Assembly (NCBI GenBank): GCA_946558695.1 | Contig: CAMNTQ010000003.1 | Coordinates: 1-64,000 of the forward strand | Length of the DNA: 64,000 nucleotides | Source of the DNA: an uncultured Lachnospiraceae bacterium | GTDB taxonomy: Bacteria > Bacillota > Clostridia > Lachnospirales > Lachnospiraceae | Direction of reading: 5' to 3' | Shown here: positions 36,532 to 46,587 of the stretch, piece after piece | Position numbering within the stretch: the stretch's first letter is position 1 | Layout of the letters: every line of letters begins with the position of its first letter | The notes under the pieces: model-generated | Databases searched by the model: none | Seen by the model: the letters and a program-made list of their open reading frames with translations, nothing else | Told to the model about the DNA's origin: nothing | Translations under genes and position numbers: made by a program

Positions 36532-38484
36532 TTATACTTTTTCTGCAATTCCGCCGTTGCGATAGAACTCAAGAAGCCTCTCCAAATCCTTAATCTGCTC
36601 CTTAAGTTCTCTTCCGATATCCGTATCGCCCACCAGCTTGCGCTCTATCATACGTTTTACGGTCACACTCTTAGAATGGATGTCATTCTCTTTTTCTATG
36701 GCCGCCTCCGTAGACTCAAAAGGATCATGGGCAGCAAGGATGATGCCGTGAGAATTATAAATCAACGTATATCCTGCAATCCCCGTCTCTTTCTGGTATG
36801 CCTTTGAAAAGCCGCCGTCAATCACAAGCACCTTTCCATTGCATTTCACCGGACTTTCACCTTTTTTCGTCTTAACCGGCACATGACCGTTGATAATATG
36901 GGATTCCTCCGGATCAAGACCGAATTCCTTCATAATACTATTTACTGTATCCTCATCCTCTAAAAGCTCATAGTAAGGATTCTTCTTTTCTATATGAAGT
37001 TCTTTTTCCGACAGGAAATACCGTTCAAAGGTCGCCATCTTATTTTTGCCGAACAGAGGCGAGTTTTCATTCAGCCAGATATACCACATCATATTCTTGC
37101 CCCGCTCCCGCTCCTTCTCATCCAGCGCGTAAAAGCCTTTTCTCACATAACTCTCCAGCACTTCATACAGCGCCCGCCCTTTATAAGTCTTTCCAAAAAG
37201 GCTCACCTTTTTAAAGCTTCCGTCCTCATTAAGCGGCACGCAGCCATGGTAAAGCAGGTTTCCGTTGTGCACTTTATATAGCCCGCCTTTGTTCAGAAGA
37301 AAACGCATATGCTTCTGCAGCTTCCCGCAATTTTGGAATGCTTTTTCAAGACGGTGCATAATATCTTCTTCCTCCAGGGTTAGCTCGTACGGATCTTCTG
37401 GATTGACCGTCGGGAAATTCGCATCTTTGAGCTTATAGACTGTACCATCGATCTCTATCGTCCCCTTCTTGTAATCAATATGATGAAGAAGATTCCGATC
37501 CTCCATATGAAATTCTGGATTCTCCCGTATGATCTGTCCTTCCACCTTAAATTGAATCACAGACATAGCCTTGTGCATCTTGACATCAAGAAGCATCTCA
37601 TTGTCTCCGTAATCCGGCTCTCCTTTTAACTGAAAGCATTCACAAGGATCTTCCCTGTATGTATTCATGGAAAACGATGCAAGCGGAAGCAGATTGATCC
37701 CGTATCCATCCTCTAAAATATCCAGATTTCCGTATCTCGCGCAAATGCGGATCACATTGGCAATACAGCCTCTTTGTCCCGCTGCAGCACCCATCCACAA
37801 TACATCATGATTTCCCCACTGGATATCTACAGAATGATACTTTCTCAGGCTGTCCATAATAATATGCGGTCCCGGCCCCCTGTCAAAAATATCCCCCACG
37901 ATATGCAGATGGTCCACCGTCAGCCTCTGAATAAGTTCACTTAAAGCAATGATAAATTCCTCTGCCCGGCTGATCTTAATAATCGTACTGATAATGGAAT
38001 TATAATAAGATTCCTTATCGGAAACCTCCGCTTTCTCCGTGATCAATTCCTCAATTACATAGGCAAATTCCGGCGGCAGGGCTTTTCGCACCTTTGAGCG
38101 GGTGTATTTGCTCGCAGTACATTTACACACTTCAATCAGACGGTAGAGCGTGATCTTGTACCAGTCCTCCATATTATCTTCTGTCTTCTTGATGCGCGCC
38201 ATCTTCTCCTTCGGATAGTAGATCAGAGTGGCCAGCGTCTGCTTGTCCTTGTTCGTCAGAGTATTCCCGAACACTCCGTCAATCTTGCGCCGCACCGCAC
38301 CTGAGCCATTTTTCAGCACATGTGAAAACGCCTCATATTCTCCATGTATGTCTGTAATAAAATGTTCCGTCCCCTTCGGAAGATTCAAGATTGACTGCAG
38401 ATTGATGATCTCTGTCGATGCTCTGGCAATGGTCGGATATAATTCCGAAAGCCGCTCCAGATAACGTGCCTCTAAATCCTTCAT
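36532..38484 (-). CDS. fbp: fructose-1,6-bisphosphatase class III
   Basis: Gluconeogenic enzyme of 650 residues, the Firmicute type unrelated to classes I and II. Metallophosphoesterase motifs are DIHGEYEAF, GDIFDRGPGPH, WGNHDVLWMGAA and INGHVPVK. Start: GGAGG nine bases before the ATG at 38484. It stands alone; the 94 bases downstream to the lipoprotein gene hold no clear feature. Confidence 0.95.
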   Translation of the reverse strand: MKDLEARYLERLSELYPTIARASTEIINLQSILNLPKGTEHFITDIHGEYEAFSHVLKNGSGAVRRKIDGVFGNTLTNKDKQTLATLIYYPKEKMARIKKTEDNMEDWYKITLYRLIEVCKCTASKYTRSKVRKALPPEFAYVIEELITEKAEVSDKESYYNSIISTIIKISRAEEFIIALSELIQRLTVDHLHIVGDIFDRGPGPHIIMDSLRKYHSVDIQWGNHDVLWMGAAAGQRGCIANVIRICARYGNLDILEDGYGINLLPLASFSMNTYREDPCECFQLKGEPDYGDNEMLLDVKMHKAMSVIQFKVEGQIIRENPEFHMEDRNLLHHIDYKKGTIEIDGTVYKLKDANFPTVNPEDPYELTLEEEDIMHRLEKAFQNCGKLQKHMRFLLNKGGLYKVHNGNLLYHGCVPLNEDGSFKKVSLFGKTYKGRALYEVLESYVRKGFYALDEKERERGKNMMWYIWLNENSPLFGKNKMATFERYFLSEKELHIEKKNPYYELLEDEDTVNSIMKEFGLDPEESHIINGHVPVKTKKGESPVKCNGKVLVIDGGFSKAYQKETGIAGYTLIYNSHGIILAAHDPFESTEAAIEKENDIHSKSVTVKRMIERKLVGDTDIGRELKEQIKDLERLLEFYRNGGIAEKV

Positions 38485-38540
38485 AAGATTTTTCCTCCCA
38501 ATTTGTGTTCTGTATTGCATTGTACTTCACAAATTTAGCG

Positions 38541-39299
38541 CTAGAATTGGATGACGTCGGACATATCGTAGCGGCCGGCGGGTTTTCCTGCCAGAAATTT
38601 GGCGGCCTCTACGGCTCCTTTGCCGAATACGCCTCTGGAAAAGGCAGTATGTTTGAATTCGATCACTTCATCCATGCCAGCGAAAAGCACTTCATGTTCT
38701 CCTACTATCGTCCCTCCCCGGACTGCAGAGATCCCAATTTCTTTTGCGCCGCGTTTTTTGCGTTCCGTGCTTCTGTCGTAGGTGTATTCAAAGTTATGAT
38801 CCATCGCTTCGTTGATGGAATCTGCTAATGCTATCGCTGTGCCGCTTGGGGCGTCAAGCTTTTGGTTATGGTGCTTTTCTACAATCTCAACGTCATATCC
38901 TGCCGGAGCCAGGACCTTTGCCGCATCTTTCAAAAGCTTTAAGAGCAGGTTGATTCCCATGGACATATTCGCAGACTTAAGCACTGCTGTTTCTTTTGCG
39001 CTCTCTTCTACTTTTTTAAGCTGCTCATCGGAAAGTCCGGTAGAGCAAAGCACAACCGGAAGCTTTTTGGCCGTGCAGTAATCAAGCAGCGCATCGACCG
39101 CTCCTGCATTTGAAAAATCAATTACAACATCTGCCTCTGCGTCGCATGCGCCGATGCTCTCAAACACCGGATAATCATTGGCAATCCCTGTAAAAGTATC
39201 CACGCCCGCCACGATCTCAATTGCTTCATCCTCCTTGATGAGACCGGTGATCACTCGTCCCATCCTGCCGTTACATCCATGCATAATCGCACGTACCAT
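38541..39299 (-). CDS. dapB: 4-hydroxy-tetrahydrodipicolinate reductase
   Basis: Lysine/diaminopimelate enzyme of 252 residues. It has the NAD(P)-binding MHGCNGRMGRVI, the active-site EKHHNQKLDAPSGTA and the C-terminal FSRGVFGKGAVEAAKFL. Start: AGGAGG nine bases before the ATG at 39299. It follows dapA after a terminator. Confidence 0.96.
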   Translation of the reverse strand: MVRAIMHGCNGRMGRVITGLIKEDEAIEIVAGVDTFTGIANDYPVFESIGACDAEADVVIDFSNAGAVDALLDYCTAKKLPVVLCSTGLSDEQLKKVEESAKETAVLKSANMSMGINLLLKLLKDAAKVLAPAGYDVEIVEKHHNQKLDAPSGTAIALADSINEAMDHNFEYTYDRSTERKKRGAKEIGISAVRGGTIVGEHEVLFAGMDEVIEFKHTAFSRGVFGKGAVEAAKFLAGKPAGRYDMSDVIQF

Positions 39300-39361
39300 A
39301 ATTGATATCCTCCTTTGTTCTCGTAATCTCATTTATCATTGTCTCTGAACGGTATTCCAAA

Positions 39362-39405
39362 ACAAAAGGATATCATATACCCTTCTGACAGGCCATGATA
39401 TCCTT
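39362..39405 (-). terminator. terminator of dapA
   Basis: AAGGATATCAT (39366-39376) pairs with ATGATATCCTT (39395-39405); the minus strand ends CCTTTTGTTTT. It separates dapA from dapB, 60 bases upstream of the dapB start. Confidence 0.75.
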
Positions 39406-39420
39406 CTCATACTTCATTCA

Positions 39421-40311
39421 TTATGCCATCGGTATACCAAAATCCCTCATCGCTTTTTCAAGCGTCTTCTCATGCTCAGCCGAAATCTGTGTTAAAGGCA
39501 TACGCAAAGGTCCGCAGTCCATACCCATAAGCGCCATCGCACGTTTCACCGGAATCGGATTCACCTCGCAGAACAACTGCTCAACAAGCGGCAGCGCACG
39601 AAGCTGCAGCGCGCGGCTCACTGCAATATCCCCTTGAAAGAACTTCTCACAGATATCATGAGTCTCCTGCGGGGCTACATTGGACAATACAGATATCACA
39701 CCTATGCCTCCCAATGAAAGAAGCGGTACGATCTGGTCATCATTACCGGAATACAGATCAATTTTCCCATCCGTCATCTCCATAATCTTCGCCACCTGAG
39801 CAATATTCCCCGAAGCCTCCTTGATTCCCACAATATTATCTACATCTTTCACAAGCGCGGCAGCTGTCGCCGGCTCGATATTGCATCCGGTCCTGCTGGC
39901 AACGCTATACATAATGATCGGCGCTTTCGCCTCCTTCGCAACTGCCTTATAATGCTCGATCAAACCGTTCTGCGTCGCTTTATTATAGTAAGGCGTCACA
40001 AGCAAAAGACCGTCCGCACCGTAATCTGCTGCCTCCTTCGACATCTCGACCGCCGTCTTTGTACAATTCGAACCCGTTCCTGCAATAACCGGAATCCTTC
40101 CCTTCGCCCTGTCGATCGTAAACTTCACGCACTCAATGTGTTCTTCTTCTGTCATAGTCGCGGATTCTCCGGTAGTTCCGCAGATAATAATGCTGTCAGT
40201 ACCATGACTGCAGTGATAATCAATCAACTCATCCAGTCTGTCGTAATTGATACTTTCATCCTTATTAAATGGTGTGACAATCGCCACCCCGGCTCCTGTA
40301 AAAATCGCCAT
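39421..40311 (-). CDS. dapA: 4-hydroxy-tetrahydrodipicolinate synthase
   Basis: Aldolase of 296 residues joining pyruvate and aspartate semialdehyde. It has GTTGESATMTEEEH, the Tyr of IMYSVASRTG and the Schiff-base Lys of VGIKEASGN. Start: of two ATG codons the second (40311) is six bases after AGGAGG. No lysine riboswitch is visible in the 128 bases upstream. Confidence 0.96.
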   Translation of the reverse strand: MAIFTGAGVAIVTPFNKDESINYDRLDELIDYHCSHGTDSIIICGTTGESATMTEEEHIECVKFTIDRAKGRIPVIAGTGSNCTKTAVEMSKEAADYGADGLLLVTPYYNKATQNGLIEHYKAVAKEAKAPIIMYSVASRTGCNIEPATAAALVKDVDNIVGIKEASGNIAQVAKIMEMTDGKIDLYSGNDDQIVPLLSLGGIGVISVLSNVAPQETHDICEKFFQGDIAVSRALQLRALPLVEQLFCEVNPIPVKRAMALMGMDCGPLRMPLTQISAEHEKTLEKAMRDFGIPMA

Positions 40312-40439
40312 CATGCTCCTCCTGATTTTATACTAAGTATATTGAAAAATATTCGTCATATGCATTCACATCTAACTTACAGAAATTCTATCATCAATCA
40401 AACATGATGTCAATGAAGTCGCTAAAGTTTTATATAAGC

Positions 40440-41069
40440 TTATTCATCCAGACACTCCAGCTTACTTACGGAAACTTCGTATGCTGTCCGCTTCTCCGTC
40501 TCCGTTTCAGAAAGTTTCTTCACATATTCTCTGCTCTGGATACGTCCTAAGACCTGCACATGCTCCCCGACCTCAAAAGCTGAGGCGAACCTTGCATTTC
40601 TCCCCCAGCAGATACAGGGGATATAGTCTGATTTTCCATAAGGACGGTTCACTGCCAAAAGAAGATCCGCGATCTCCCTTCCAAGAGGTGTCTTCCTGTA
40701 AATCGGCAGCTTGCATATGTATCCGTCCAGCAGAATATTATTTGTCTTGGCGCCATCCAATTCCTCCTCAATAAAAGACACTTCTCTTGCGAATACAGAT
40801 AATACCAGCCTGTTCTTTTGTTCATCGTGTCGGTTATAAGAGCGGAACTGACCGCTTACCATCAGAAACTCACCTCTGTAATCGCACTCCACATCAATCA
40901 ATCTCTCGGATATCATAACCGGAATCGTGTCTACAGAATTGCTGAGCCTCCTCACACTCACATCCACCATATAAAACCCTTCCCCGAATACCTCGTGGCT
41001 GAATGCAAATGTAGATACAATTTCTCCCATAATGGTTACCTGATTGTTTTCAATTATCTTATCTGACAT
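40440..41069 (-). CDS. SSB-like protein with two OB folds
   Basis: Protein of 209 residues. Each half resembles an OB-fold single-stranded DNA-binding module: N-terminal NQVTIMGEIVSTFAFSHE with FLMVSGQFRSYNRH, and C-terminal NNILLDGYICKLPIYRKTPL with PCICWGRNARFASAF and HVQVLGRIQSREY. The second half matches SSB proteins closely. It lacks the acidic C-terminal tail (DDDIPF) that recruits partners, so it is an accessory SSB. No comE or other competence gene is adjacent. Confidence 0.75.
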   Translation of the reverse strand: MSDKIIENNQVTIMGEIVSTFAFSHEVFGEGFYMVDVSVRRLSNSVDTIPVMISERLIDVECDYRGEFLMVSGQFRSYNRHDEQKNRLVLSVFAREVSFIEEELDGAKTNNILLDGYICKLPIYRKTPLGREIADLLLAVNRPYGKSDYIPCICWGRNARFASAFEVGEHVQVLGRIQSREYVKKLSETETEKRTAYEVSVSKLECLDE

Positions 41070-41215
41070 AAATTTTCTCCCTTCTCCAATCGTATTTTTC
41101 CATCCATATAATCTATGAGCGGCGCCGTCGAATTAGAACTGATTTTTCTGACAATCGCAGGACATGGTTCGACGGCATTTTTCGTCATTCCCGATATATG
41201 TCAGAAATAAAGAAT

Positions 41216-41276
41216 ATGCCGGTATTTTTATGGTTCCTCTCTTTGTGTAAAAGCTTTCCATAAAAAATACCGGCAT
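41216..41276 (-). terminator. long hairpin terminator after the Cys/His-repeat gene
   Basis: ATGCCGGTATTTTTATGG pairs with the inverse arm CCATAAAAAATACCGGCAT, about 18 pairs around a 24-base loop. It lies 36 bases after the stop of the repeat protein gene. Confidence 0.65.
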
Positions 41277-41311
41277 CATAAACTTTGCCCCGATCTTCGA
41301 ATTCAGTCAGA

Positions 41312-41896
41312 TTAATAGGTCTTCATTGCAGAATGACCATAATAACACTTTCCATAATGTTTATGCAATTTTGTCTTCTTACAGCCGGGCGCCGTACATT
41401 GTCTGTATACTGTATCACCGTCAGAATGACCATAGTAATACCGTCCGCCGTGCTTATGCTTCTTGGTCTTCTCACAGTCCTGTACCGTACATTGGCTGTA
41501 TGTTATACAGTTATAGGAATGTCCGTAATAATACTTTCTGCCGTGCTTATGTTTCTTGCTCTCTTCACATCCTGCAACCTTGCACTGGCTGTATCTTTTT
41601 TTGCCTGAATGTCCATAATAGTACTTGCCGTTATGCCAATGTCCCTTTGTCTTCCTGCACTTTGACACCCTGCATTGGCTGTATGTCACACAGTTGCCAT
41701 GATGCCCGTTATAACTATTTCTGCCATGCCTGTGTTCTCCCGCGGCATTACATCCCGACACTCCGCATGATGCGTACGCCCTGTCCGCATCAGAACGGCA
41801 CCTGCCATGATGACCTCCGTGCCCATGTGCCGCAGCGGTAACCGGCGTCTGCAGCGCAAGAAAAACTGCCGCTAAGATCAAGATCATTTTTTTCAT
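41312..41896 (-). CDS. secreted Cys/His-repeat protein, possible metal binder
   Basis: Exported protein of 194 residues: a signal peptide (1-22, ends VTAAA) and five tandem units of about 31 residues. Each unit has CxxxxC then HxH then GH: C44/C49-H55/H57-H65, C75/C80-H86/H88-H96, C105/C110-H116/H118-H126, C136/C141-H147/H149-H157 and C167/C172-H178/H180-H188. The core reads YSQCTVQDCEKTKKHKHGGR then YYYGHS. Two Cys and three His per unit suggest a zinc or copper site; five units could bind five ions. Disulfide-bonded cell-surface repeats are another reading. No named family is recognised. A short HGHGGHHG stretch precedes the units. Confidence 0.7.
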   Translation of the reverse strand: MKKMILILAAVFLALQTPVTAAAHGHGGHHGRCRSDADRAYASCGVSGCNAAGEHRHGRNSYNGHHGNCVTYSQCRVSKCRKTKGHWHNGKYYYGHSGKKRYSQCKVAGCEESKKHKHGRKYYYGHSYNCITYSQCTVQDCEKTKKHKHGGRYYYGHSDGDTVYRQCTAPGCKKTKLHKHYGKCYYGHSAMKTY

Positions 41897-42106
41897 GTTG
41901 CGATGTACCTCCTGTTTTATGAATCTTGCAGATTATTCAGTTCTTAATTAACTTTTAAGATTATACTATCATATACATATGCACTTTTCAAGATGTCTTC
42001 TGCCTTTCCCTGCAACAACTACTTGTAAATTTCAGAAAATGTGATAAACTATTGAGGTTGTAATATAGATTTGCATAATTAATAAGAAGATAAAGGTGGA
42101 ACTCAT

Positions 42107-43930
42107 ATGAAAACGAAACGCGAAGATATACGTAACATAGCAATCATTGCCCATGTAGACCACGGCAAGACAACCCTTGTGGACGAGCTTCTCAAACAAA
42201 GCGGTGTATTCCGTGAAAACCAGGAAGTTGCCGAACGTGTCATGGATTCCAATGATATAGAAAGAGAACGCGGGATCACGATCCTTTCTAAAAACACTGC
42301 CGTCTATTATAAAGGGACAAAGATCAACATCGTCGACACTCCGGGACATGCTGATTTCGGCGGTGAAGTAGAACGTGTGCTGAAGATGGTAAACGGTGTG
42401 ATTCTCGTAGTCGACGCTTTTGAAGGCGCCATGCCCCAGACAAAATTTGTGCTTAGAAAAGCATTGGAACTGAGTCTTCCGGTTATCGTCTGTATCAATA
42501 AAATTGACCGCCCGGAGGCAAGACCGGACGAAGTCATTGATGAGGTATTAGAGCTTTTTATGGATCTGGACGCTTCGGATGAACAGCTTGACTGTCCTTT
42601 TGTATATGCTTCTGCAAAATCAGGGATCGCCGTCTTAGACCTGACTGACGAAGAACGGGACATGAAGCCTCTGTTCGAGACAATCCTAGACTACATTCCG
42701 GCTCCCGAGGGCGATCCAGACGCAGACACTCAAGTACTGATCAGCACGATCGACTATAATGAGTACGTCGGCCGGATCGGCGTCGGAAAAGTAGATAACG
42801 GCACAATAAAGGTCGGTATGGATGCGGTTGTTGTAAACGAGCATAATTCTGAGCGCCAAGAGAAAGTACGTATCAGCAAGTTATATGAGTTTGACGGCCT
42901 GAACAAAGTTGAGGTAAAGGAGGCAGGCATTGGCTCCATCGTGGCAATCTCCGGCATTGCTGATATTTCCATCGGCGACACCATCTGCTCACCGGAAAAT
43001 CCAAAAGCGATTCCTTTCCAGAAGATCTCCGAGCCAACGATTGCCATGCAATTTATCGTGAACGACAGTCCATTTGCCGGGCAGGATGGAAAATATGTCA
43101 CTTCCCGTCATTTAAGAGACCGGCTGTTCCGTGAACTGAATACGGACGTAAGCCTGCGGGTAGAAGAATCCGACAGCACCGACAGCTTCAAAGTGTCCGG
43201 CCGCGGAGAGCTTCATCTCTCCGTCCTCATCGAAAATATGCGTCGGGAAGGGTATGAATTTGCTGTCAGCAAAGCGGAAGTTCTCTATAAAAAGGACGAA
43301 AAAGGGAAACTCTTGGAGCCGATGGAGACAGCTTATGTGGACGTTCCAGAAGAGTTTACCGGAACAGTCATTGAAAAACTGAGCCAGCGCAAAGGAGAAC
43401 TTCAGAATATGGGAACGGCAAGCGGCGGATACACAAGGCTGGAATTTTCCATTCCTTCCCGCGGACTGATCGGCTACCGCGGCGAATTTTTAACCGACAC
43501 AAAGGGGAACGGTATAATGAATACGGCATTCAACTGTTACGCTCCCTATAAAGGCGATATCCAGTACCGCAAACAAGGCTCGCTGATTGCTTTTGAAACC
43601 GGCGAATCCGTTACTTACGGCTTATTTCAGGCACAGGAGCGCGGCATCCTTTTTCTCGGTGCGGGCGAAAAGGTATATTCAGGTATGGTCATCGGTGAAA
43701 ATGCAAAGACTGACGATATCGAGGTGAATGTCTGCAAGACCAAACATCTTACCAACACCCGTTCTTCCGGTGCAGACGATGCGCTTCGGCTGACGGCTCC
43801 AAAAATCCTAAGTCTGGAAGAAGCGCTGGATTTTATTGATACAGATGAGCTTTTGGAGGTAACTCCAAAAACTCTCCGAATCCGAAAAAAAATTCTGGAT
43901 CCGAAAATCCGAAAAAGGAGTAACCGATAA
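42107..43930 (+). CDS. typA: translational GTPase TypA/BipA
   Basis: Ribosome-binding GTPase of 607 residues involved in 50S assembly and stress. G1 is [10 protein letters not shown]3 DTPGHADF, G4 NKIDRPEA; the C-terminal TypA domain has [16 protein letters not shown] and [10 protein letters not shown]-like [12 protein letters not shown]. Its stop overlaps the next ATG by one base. A TTGTAA-16-TAAACT pair at 42023-42050 may be its promoter. Confidence 0.95.
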   Translation: MKTKREDIRNIAIIAHVDHGKTTLVDELLKQSGVFRENQEVAERVMDSNDIERERGITILSKNTAVYYKGTKINIVDTPGHADFGGEVERVLKMVNGVILVVDAFEGAMPQTKFVLRKALELSLPVIVCINKIDRPEARPDEVIDEVLELFMDLDASDEQLDCPFVYASAKSGIAVLDLTDEERDMKPLFETILDYIPAPEGDPDADTQVLISTIDYNEYVGRIGVGKVDNGTIKVGMDAVVVNEHNSERQEKVRISKLYEFDGLNKVEVKEAGIGSIVAISGIADISIGDTICSPENPKAIPFQKISEPTIAMQFIVNDSPFAGQDGKYVTSRHLRDRLFRELNTDVSLRVEESDSTDSFKVSGRGELHLSVLIENMRREGYEFAVSKAEVLYKKDEKGKLLEPMETAYVDVPEEFTGTVIEKLSQRKGELQNMGTASGGYTRLEFSIPSRGLIGYRGEFLTDTKGNGIMNTAFNCYAPYKGDIQYRKQGSLIAFETGESVTYGLFQAQERGILFLGAGEKVYSGMVIGENAKTDDIEVNVCKTKHLTNTRSSGADDALRLTAPKILSLEEALDFIDTDELLEVTPKTLRIRKKILDPKIRKRSNR

Positions 43931-44844
43931 TGGCTTTTTTATGGCTTCTAAGCGAAATCAGAACCCCTTTTTTTAACGATATCATGCAGTTTCTCACCTA
44001 TTTCGGTCAGGAAATGATTATCATCACGGTTATCTGCGCACTGTACTGGTGCGTGGATAAGCGCTTTGCGTACCTTCTCGGCTTCACATATTTTACTGCG
44101 GGGCTCGGAGTGCAGACGCTTAAGATCACCTTTCGCATCCCACGGCCATGGATCTTAGATCCTGACTTTTCTGCGGTTAAGAGCGCCGTCCCTGCCGCCA
44201 CCGGATATTCCTTTCCAAGCGGCCATACGCAGGGCGCAACTGCTCTTTATTTCCCGCTGGCACTGAAAGTCAGGCCTATGCTCCTTAAGATTTTCTGCGT
44301 TCTTTTATTCCTTCTGGTCGGATTTTCCCGAATGTATCTGGGATGCCACACTCCGAAGGATGTCCTTGTTTCCATGGCTCTTACTATCACTGTATCTCTC
44401 ATTATATGGCATTTTCAAAGCCTGTTACTTGATGATACACGATATCTTAAGCAGATCGCCGCCCTGCTCGCCGTACTTTCCTTGGCTGTTGCCGCCTATG
44501 CACTTGCCTTGCAAGCCTCCGGAATTATAGAGACAAAATACGCGCTTGACTGCTGCAAAGCCTCCGGCGCAGGACTGGGCTTTTCCATCGGCTGGTATGC
44601 GGAACGCACAAAACTTAATTTTGACACCCGCACAGAGCATATGCCGGGACAGCTTATCAAGCTTTTGATCGGTCTTTTAAGCGCCCTATTTATAAAAAAG
44701 ACTTTTCCCTTCTTTTTCGGAAGTTCCGTCTTGGCAAAAATGATTGAATACTTTATACTGGTATTATGGGTGCTTGTTATATACCCGTATTTGTTCAGTT
44801 TAAAAATTAATACCCCCAAAGGGAACCAGACACCTGCTGCTTAA
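43930..44844 (+). CDS. PAP2-family membrane phosphatase
   Basis: Phosphatase of 304 residues with about seven membrane helices. The three catalytic motifs are KITFRIPRPW (KxxxxxxRP), PSGHTQG and SRMYLGCHTPKDV. Members dephosphorylate lipid phosphates such as undecaprenyl pyrophosphate or phosphatidic acid. It begins at the typA stop (ATAATG), so it is translated with typA. Substrate not resolved. Confidence 0.88.
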   Translation: MAFLWLLSEIRTPFFNDIMQFLTYFGQEMIIITVICALYWCVDKRFAYLLGFTYFTAGLGVQTLKITFRIPRPWILDPDFSAVKSAVPAATGYSFPSGHTQGATALYFPLALKVRPMLLKIFCVLLFLLVGFSRMYLGCHTPKDVLVSMALTITVSLIIWHFQSLLLDDTRYLKQIAALLAVLSLAVAAYALALQASGIIETKYALDCCKASGAGLGFSIGWYAERTKLNFDTRTEHMPGQLIKLLIGLLSALFIKKTFPFFFGSSVLAKMIEYFILVLWVLVIYPYLFSLKINTPKGNQTPAA

Positions 44845-44898
44845 AGACTAATACCCCAAAAGGGAGAAAACATTTGCAGACCAAAAAAGGAGAACTGT

Positions 44899-45510
44899 AT
44901 GAGACTGTATGTAACTATCTTCATTAAGCGTCTTGCTGTCATTCTTGAATTCGTCATTACCATCATGCTCGGCATCGGCATCCTGCTTTTGTGCCTGCGC
45001 ATGGCTTCTTCGCTCACGAATATTCCCAACTTGGACGTGTGGCCGAATTACAATGACCTTTTAGAAACCTGTTTTAATCTGATCATCGGAGTAGAATTGA
45101 TCCGCATGATGTATCAGCACACCCCTGACACTGTATTTGAAGTGCTGCTTTTCGCGATCGCAAGGCACATTATCATGGATCACTCCTCTATCTGGAGCAG
45201 TCTGGTAGGCGTGTGCGCAATCGCTGTACTTTTCGCTACCAGAAAGTATCTGTTCTGTGAATTTGACATTACTGATGAATTCGTTTTCCGCGCCACAACG
45301 AAGGTCCATGCAGTCAATAAGATTATCCGCGTAAACCTCCCTCATGAGCCGGGCGATACTTTGTTGGATCTTATCACGGCGAAATTCAACGAATTCGAGA
45401 CCGAGACCGGCGTCGGCGCCTGTGTCTATATCGGAGACGTCGGATTGCGTGTTGCGAAAATGCATGAGGGAAAAATTTCCAGAATTGAAGTAATACATGC
45501 TATACATTAG
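44899..45510 (+). CDS. PsiE-like membrane protein with C-terminal soluble domain
   Basis: Protein of 203 residues: four membrane helices (about 7-31, 55-72, 80-95, 98-112) in the pattern of the phosphate-starvation-inducible PsiE family, then a soluble part with FRATTKVHAVNKIIRVNLP and GVGACVYIGDVGLRVAKMHE that may bind a ligand. Function unknown. AAAGGAG lies upstream of the ATG; it follows the PAP2 gene by 54 bases on the same strand. Confidence 0.65.
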   Translation: MRLYVTIFIKRLAVILEFVITIMLGIGILLLCLRMASSLTNIPNLDVWPNYNDLLETCFNLIIGVELIRMMYQHTPDTVFEVLLFAIARHIIMDHSSIWSSLVGVCAIAVLFATRKYLFCEFDITDEFVFRATTKVHAVNKIIRVNLPHEPGDTLLDLITAKFNEFETETGVGACVYIGDVGLRVAKMHEGKISRIEVIHAIH

Positions 45511-45546
45511 ACGGAAAAAGTGATATACTAAATATATCAGAAACAT

Positions 45547-45570
45547 TGACAATTTAATTGTTAATTGTCA
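45547..45570. promoter_or_regulatory. palindromic site upstream of hpf
   Basis: TGACAATT (45547-45554) and AATTGTCA (45563-45570) form an interrupted palindrome 44 bases upstream of the hpf ATG, with TTGACA inside and TATACAT just downstream. Possible operator for growth-phase control of hpf. Confidence 0.4.
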
Positions 45571-45613
45571 GATTATACATTCTGAAATTCTATTTATAAA
45601 GGAGTTGGGGAGC

Positions 45614-46150
45614 ATGACGTTTATCATTATCGGAAAAAACATCGATGTAACGCCCGGCTTAAAAGAAGCCGTAGAACACAAATTAGGAAAGCTTGAGAGG
45701 TACTTTACCCCAGACACGGAGATTCATGTAACCTTAAGTGTACAGAGAGAACGCCAGAAGATTGAGGTAACCATTCCTGTGAAGGGCGATATCATCCGTT
45801 CAGAACAGGTAAGCAGCGACATGTATGTTTCGATTGACCTTGTTGAGGAAGTCATCGAGCGGCAGCTTCGCAAATATAAAAACAAACTGATTGCAAGACA
45901 CCAGGAGGGCGGTAATTTCAAGCAGGAATTCTATGAGACAGATGATTTGATTCCAGACGAGGATGAAGTTCAGATCGTCCGCACGAAACGGTTCGGCATC
46001 AAGCCTATGTATCCGGAAGATGCCTGTGTACAGATGGATCTTTTAGGACATGACTTCTTTGTATTCTGTAATGCAGAGACGGACGAAGTGAATGTCGTAT
46101 ACCGCCGCAAGAACGGTTCCTTCGGATTGATTGAGCCGGAATTCCGCTAA
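45614..46150 (+). CDS. hpf: long-form ribosome hibernation promoting factor
   Basis: Protein of 178 residues that pairs ribosomes into inactive 100S dimers when growth slows. The N-terminal S30AE domain (1-110, MTFIIIGKNIDVTPGLKEAV) and the C-terminal dimerisation domain (about 118-178, VRTKRFGIKPMYPEDACVQM, FFVFCNAETDEVNVVYRRK) are complete. ATG at 45614 is preferred over the TTG nine bases upstream. A terminator follows. Confidence 0.94.
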   Translation: MTFIIIGKNIDVTPGLKEAVEHKLGKLERYFTPDTEIHVTLSVQRERQKIEVTIPVKGDIIRSEQVSSDMYVSIDLVEEVIERQLRKYKNKLIARHQEGGNFKQEFYETDDLIPDEDEVQIVRTKRFGIKPMYPEDACVQMDLLGHDFFVFCNAETDEVNVVYRRKNGSFGLIEPEFR

Positions 46151-46201
46151 CTGTTAATATCCGCAATCTAATATGATATGGATAGCTTTAGCTTTATTTA
46201 C

Positions 46202-46235
46202 CCCCTGCCGTATTCTTACGGCAGGGGAATTTTTC
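46202..46235 (+). terminator. terminator of hpf
   Basis: CCCCTGCCGTA and TACGGCAGGGG pair around a short loop, then AATTTTT. About 50 bases after the hpf stop. Confidence 0.9.
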
Positions 46236-46293
46236 AAAAGGGGGCATCCCAGGAAACGCTTTATTAAGTATATCCCTGCGGAATACGATTGGC

Positions 46294-46587
46294 ATGGAAA
46301 AGACAGGAATTAAAAAAGTTGTTATGGAAGAAATATTAAATCTTGCAAAAAAGCATGGCATAAAAGAATTGATTCTTTTCGGTTCCAGAGCGAGAGGGGA
46401 CTTTAACAGAGCCAGCGACATAGACCTGGCTGTGCGGGGAGGAGATATTTGCCGGTTTGCTCTGGATGTGGAAGATGAGACTTCAACACCTCTTAGATAC
46501 GATGTGGTGGATCTGGATAGAAATGTGCAGGAAGATTTGCGCAAAATAATTGAAACAGAGGGAGTTGTATTGTATGAAAAAGTTTGA
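46294..46587 (+). CDS. MNT-type nucleotidyltransferase antitoxin
   Basis: Protein of 97 residues with the minimal nucleotidyltransferase site FGSRARGDFNRASDIDLAV (GS at 30-31, D42 and D44) and a third acidic residue near DVVDLD. In HEPN/MNT pairs this enzyme adds AMP groups to the HEPN toxin and silences it. The HEPN gene overlaps its last 14 bases. No clear ribosome-binding site is seen before its ATG. Confidence 0.85.
   Translation: MEKTGIKKVVMEEILNLAKKHGIKELILFGSRARGDFNRASDIDLAVRGGDICRFALDVEDETSTPLRYDVVDLDRNVQEDLRKIIETEGVVLYEKV

Noticed and set aside
40312-40439. Possible lysine riboswitch upstream of dapA
   Set aside because: Too short, and no stacked stems were recognised.
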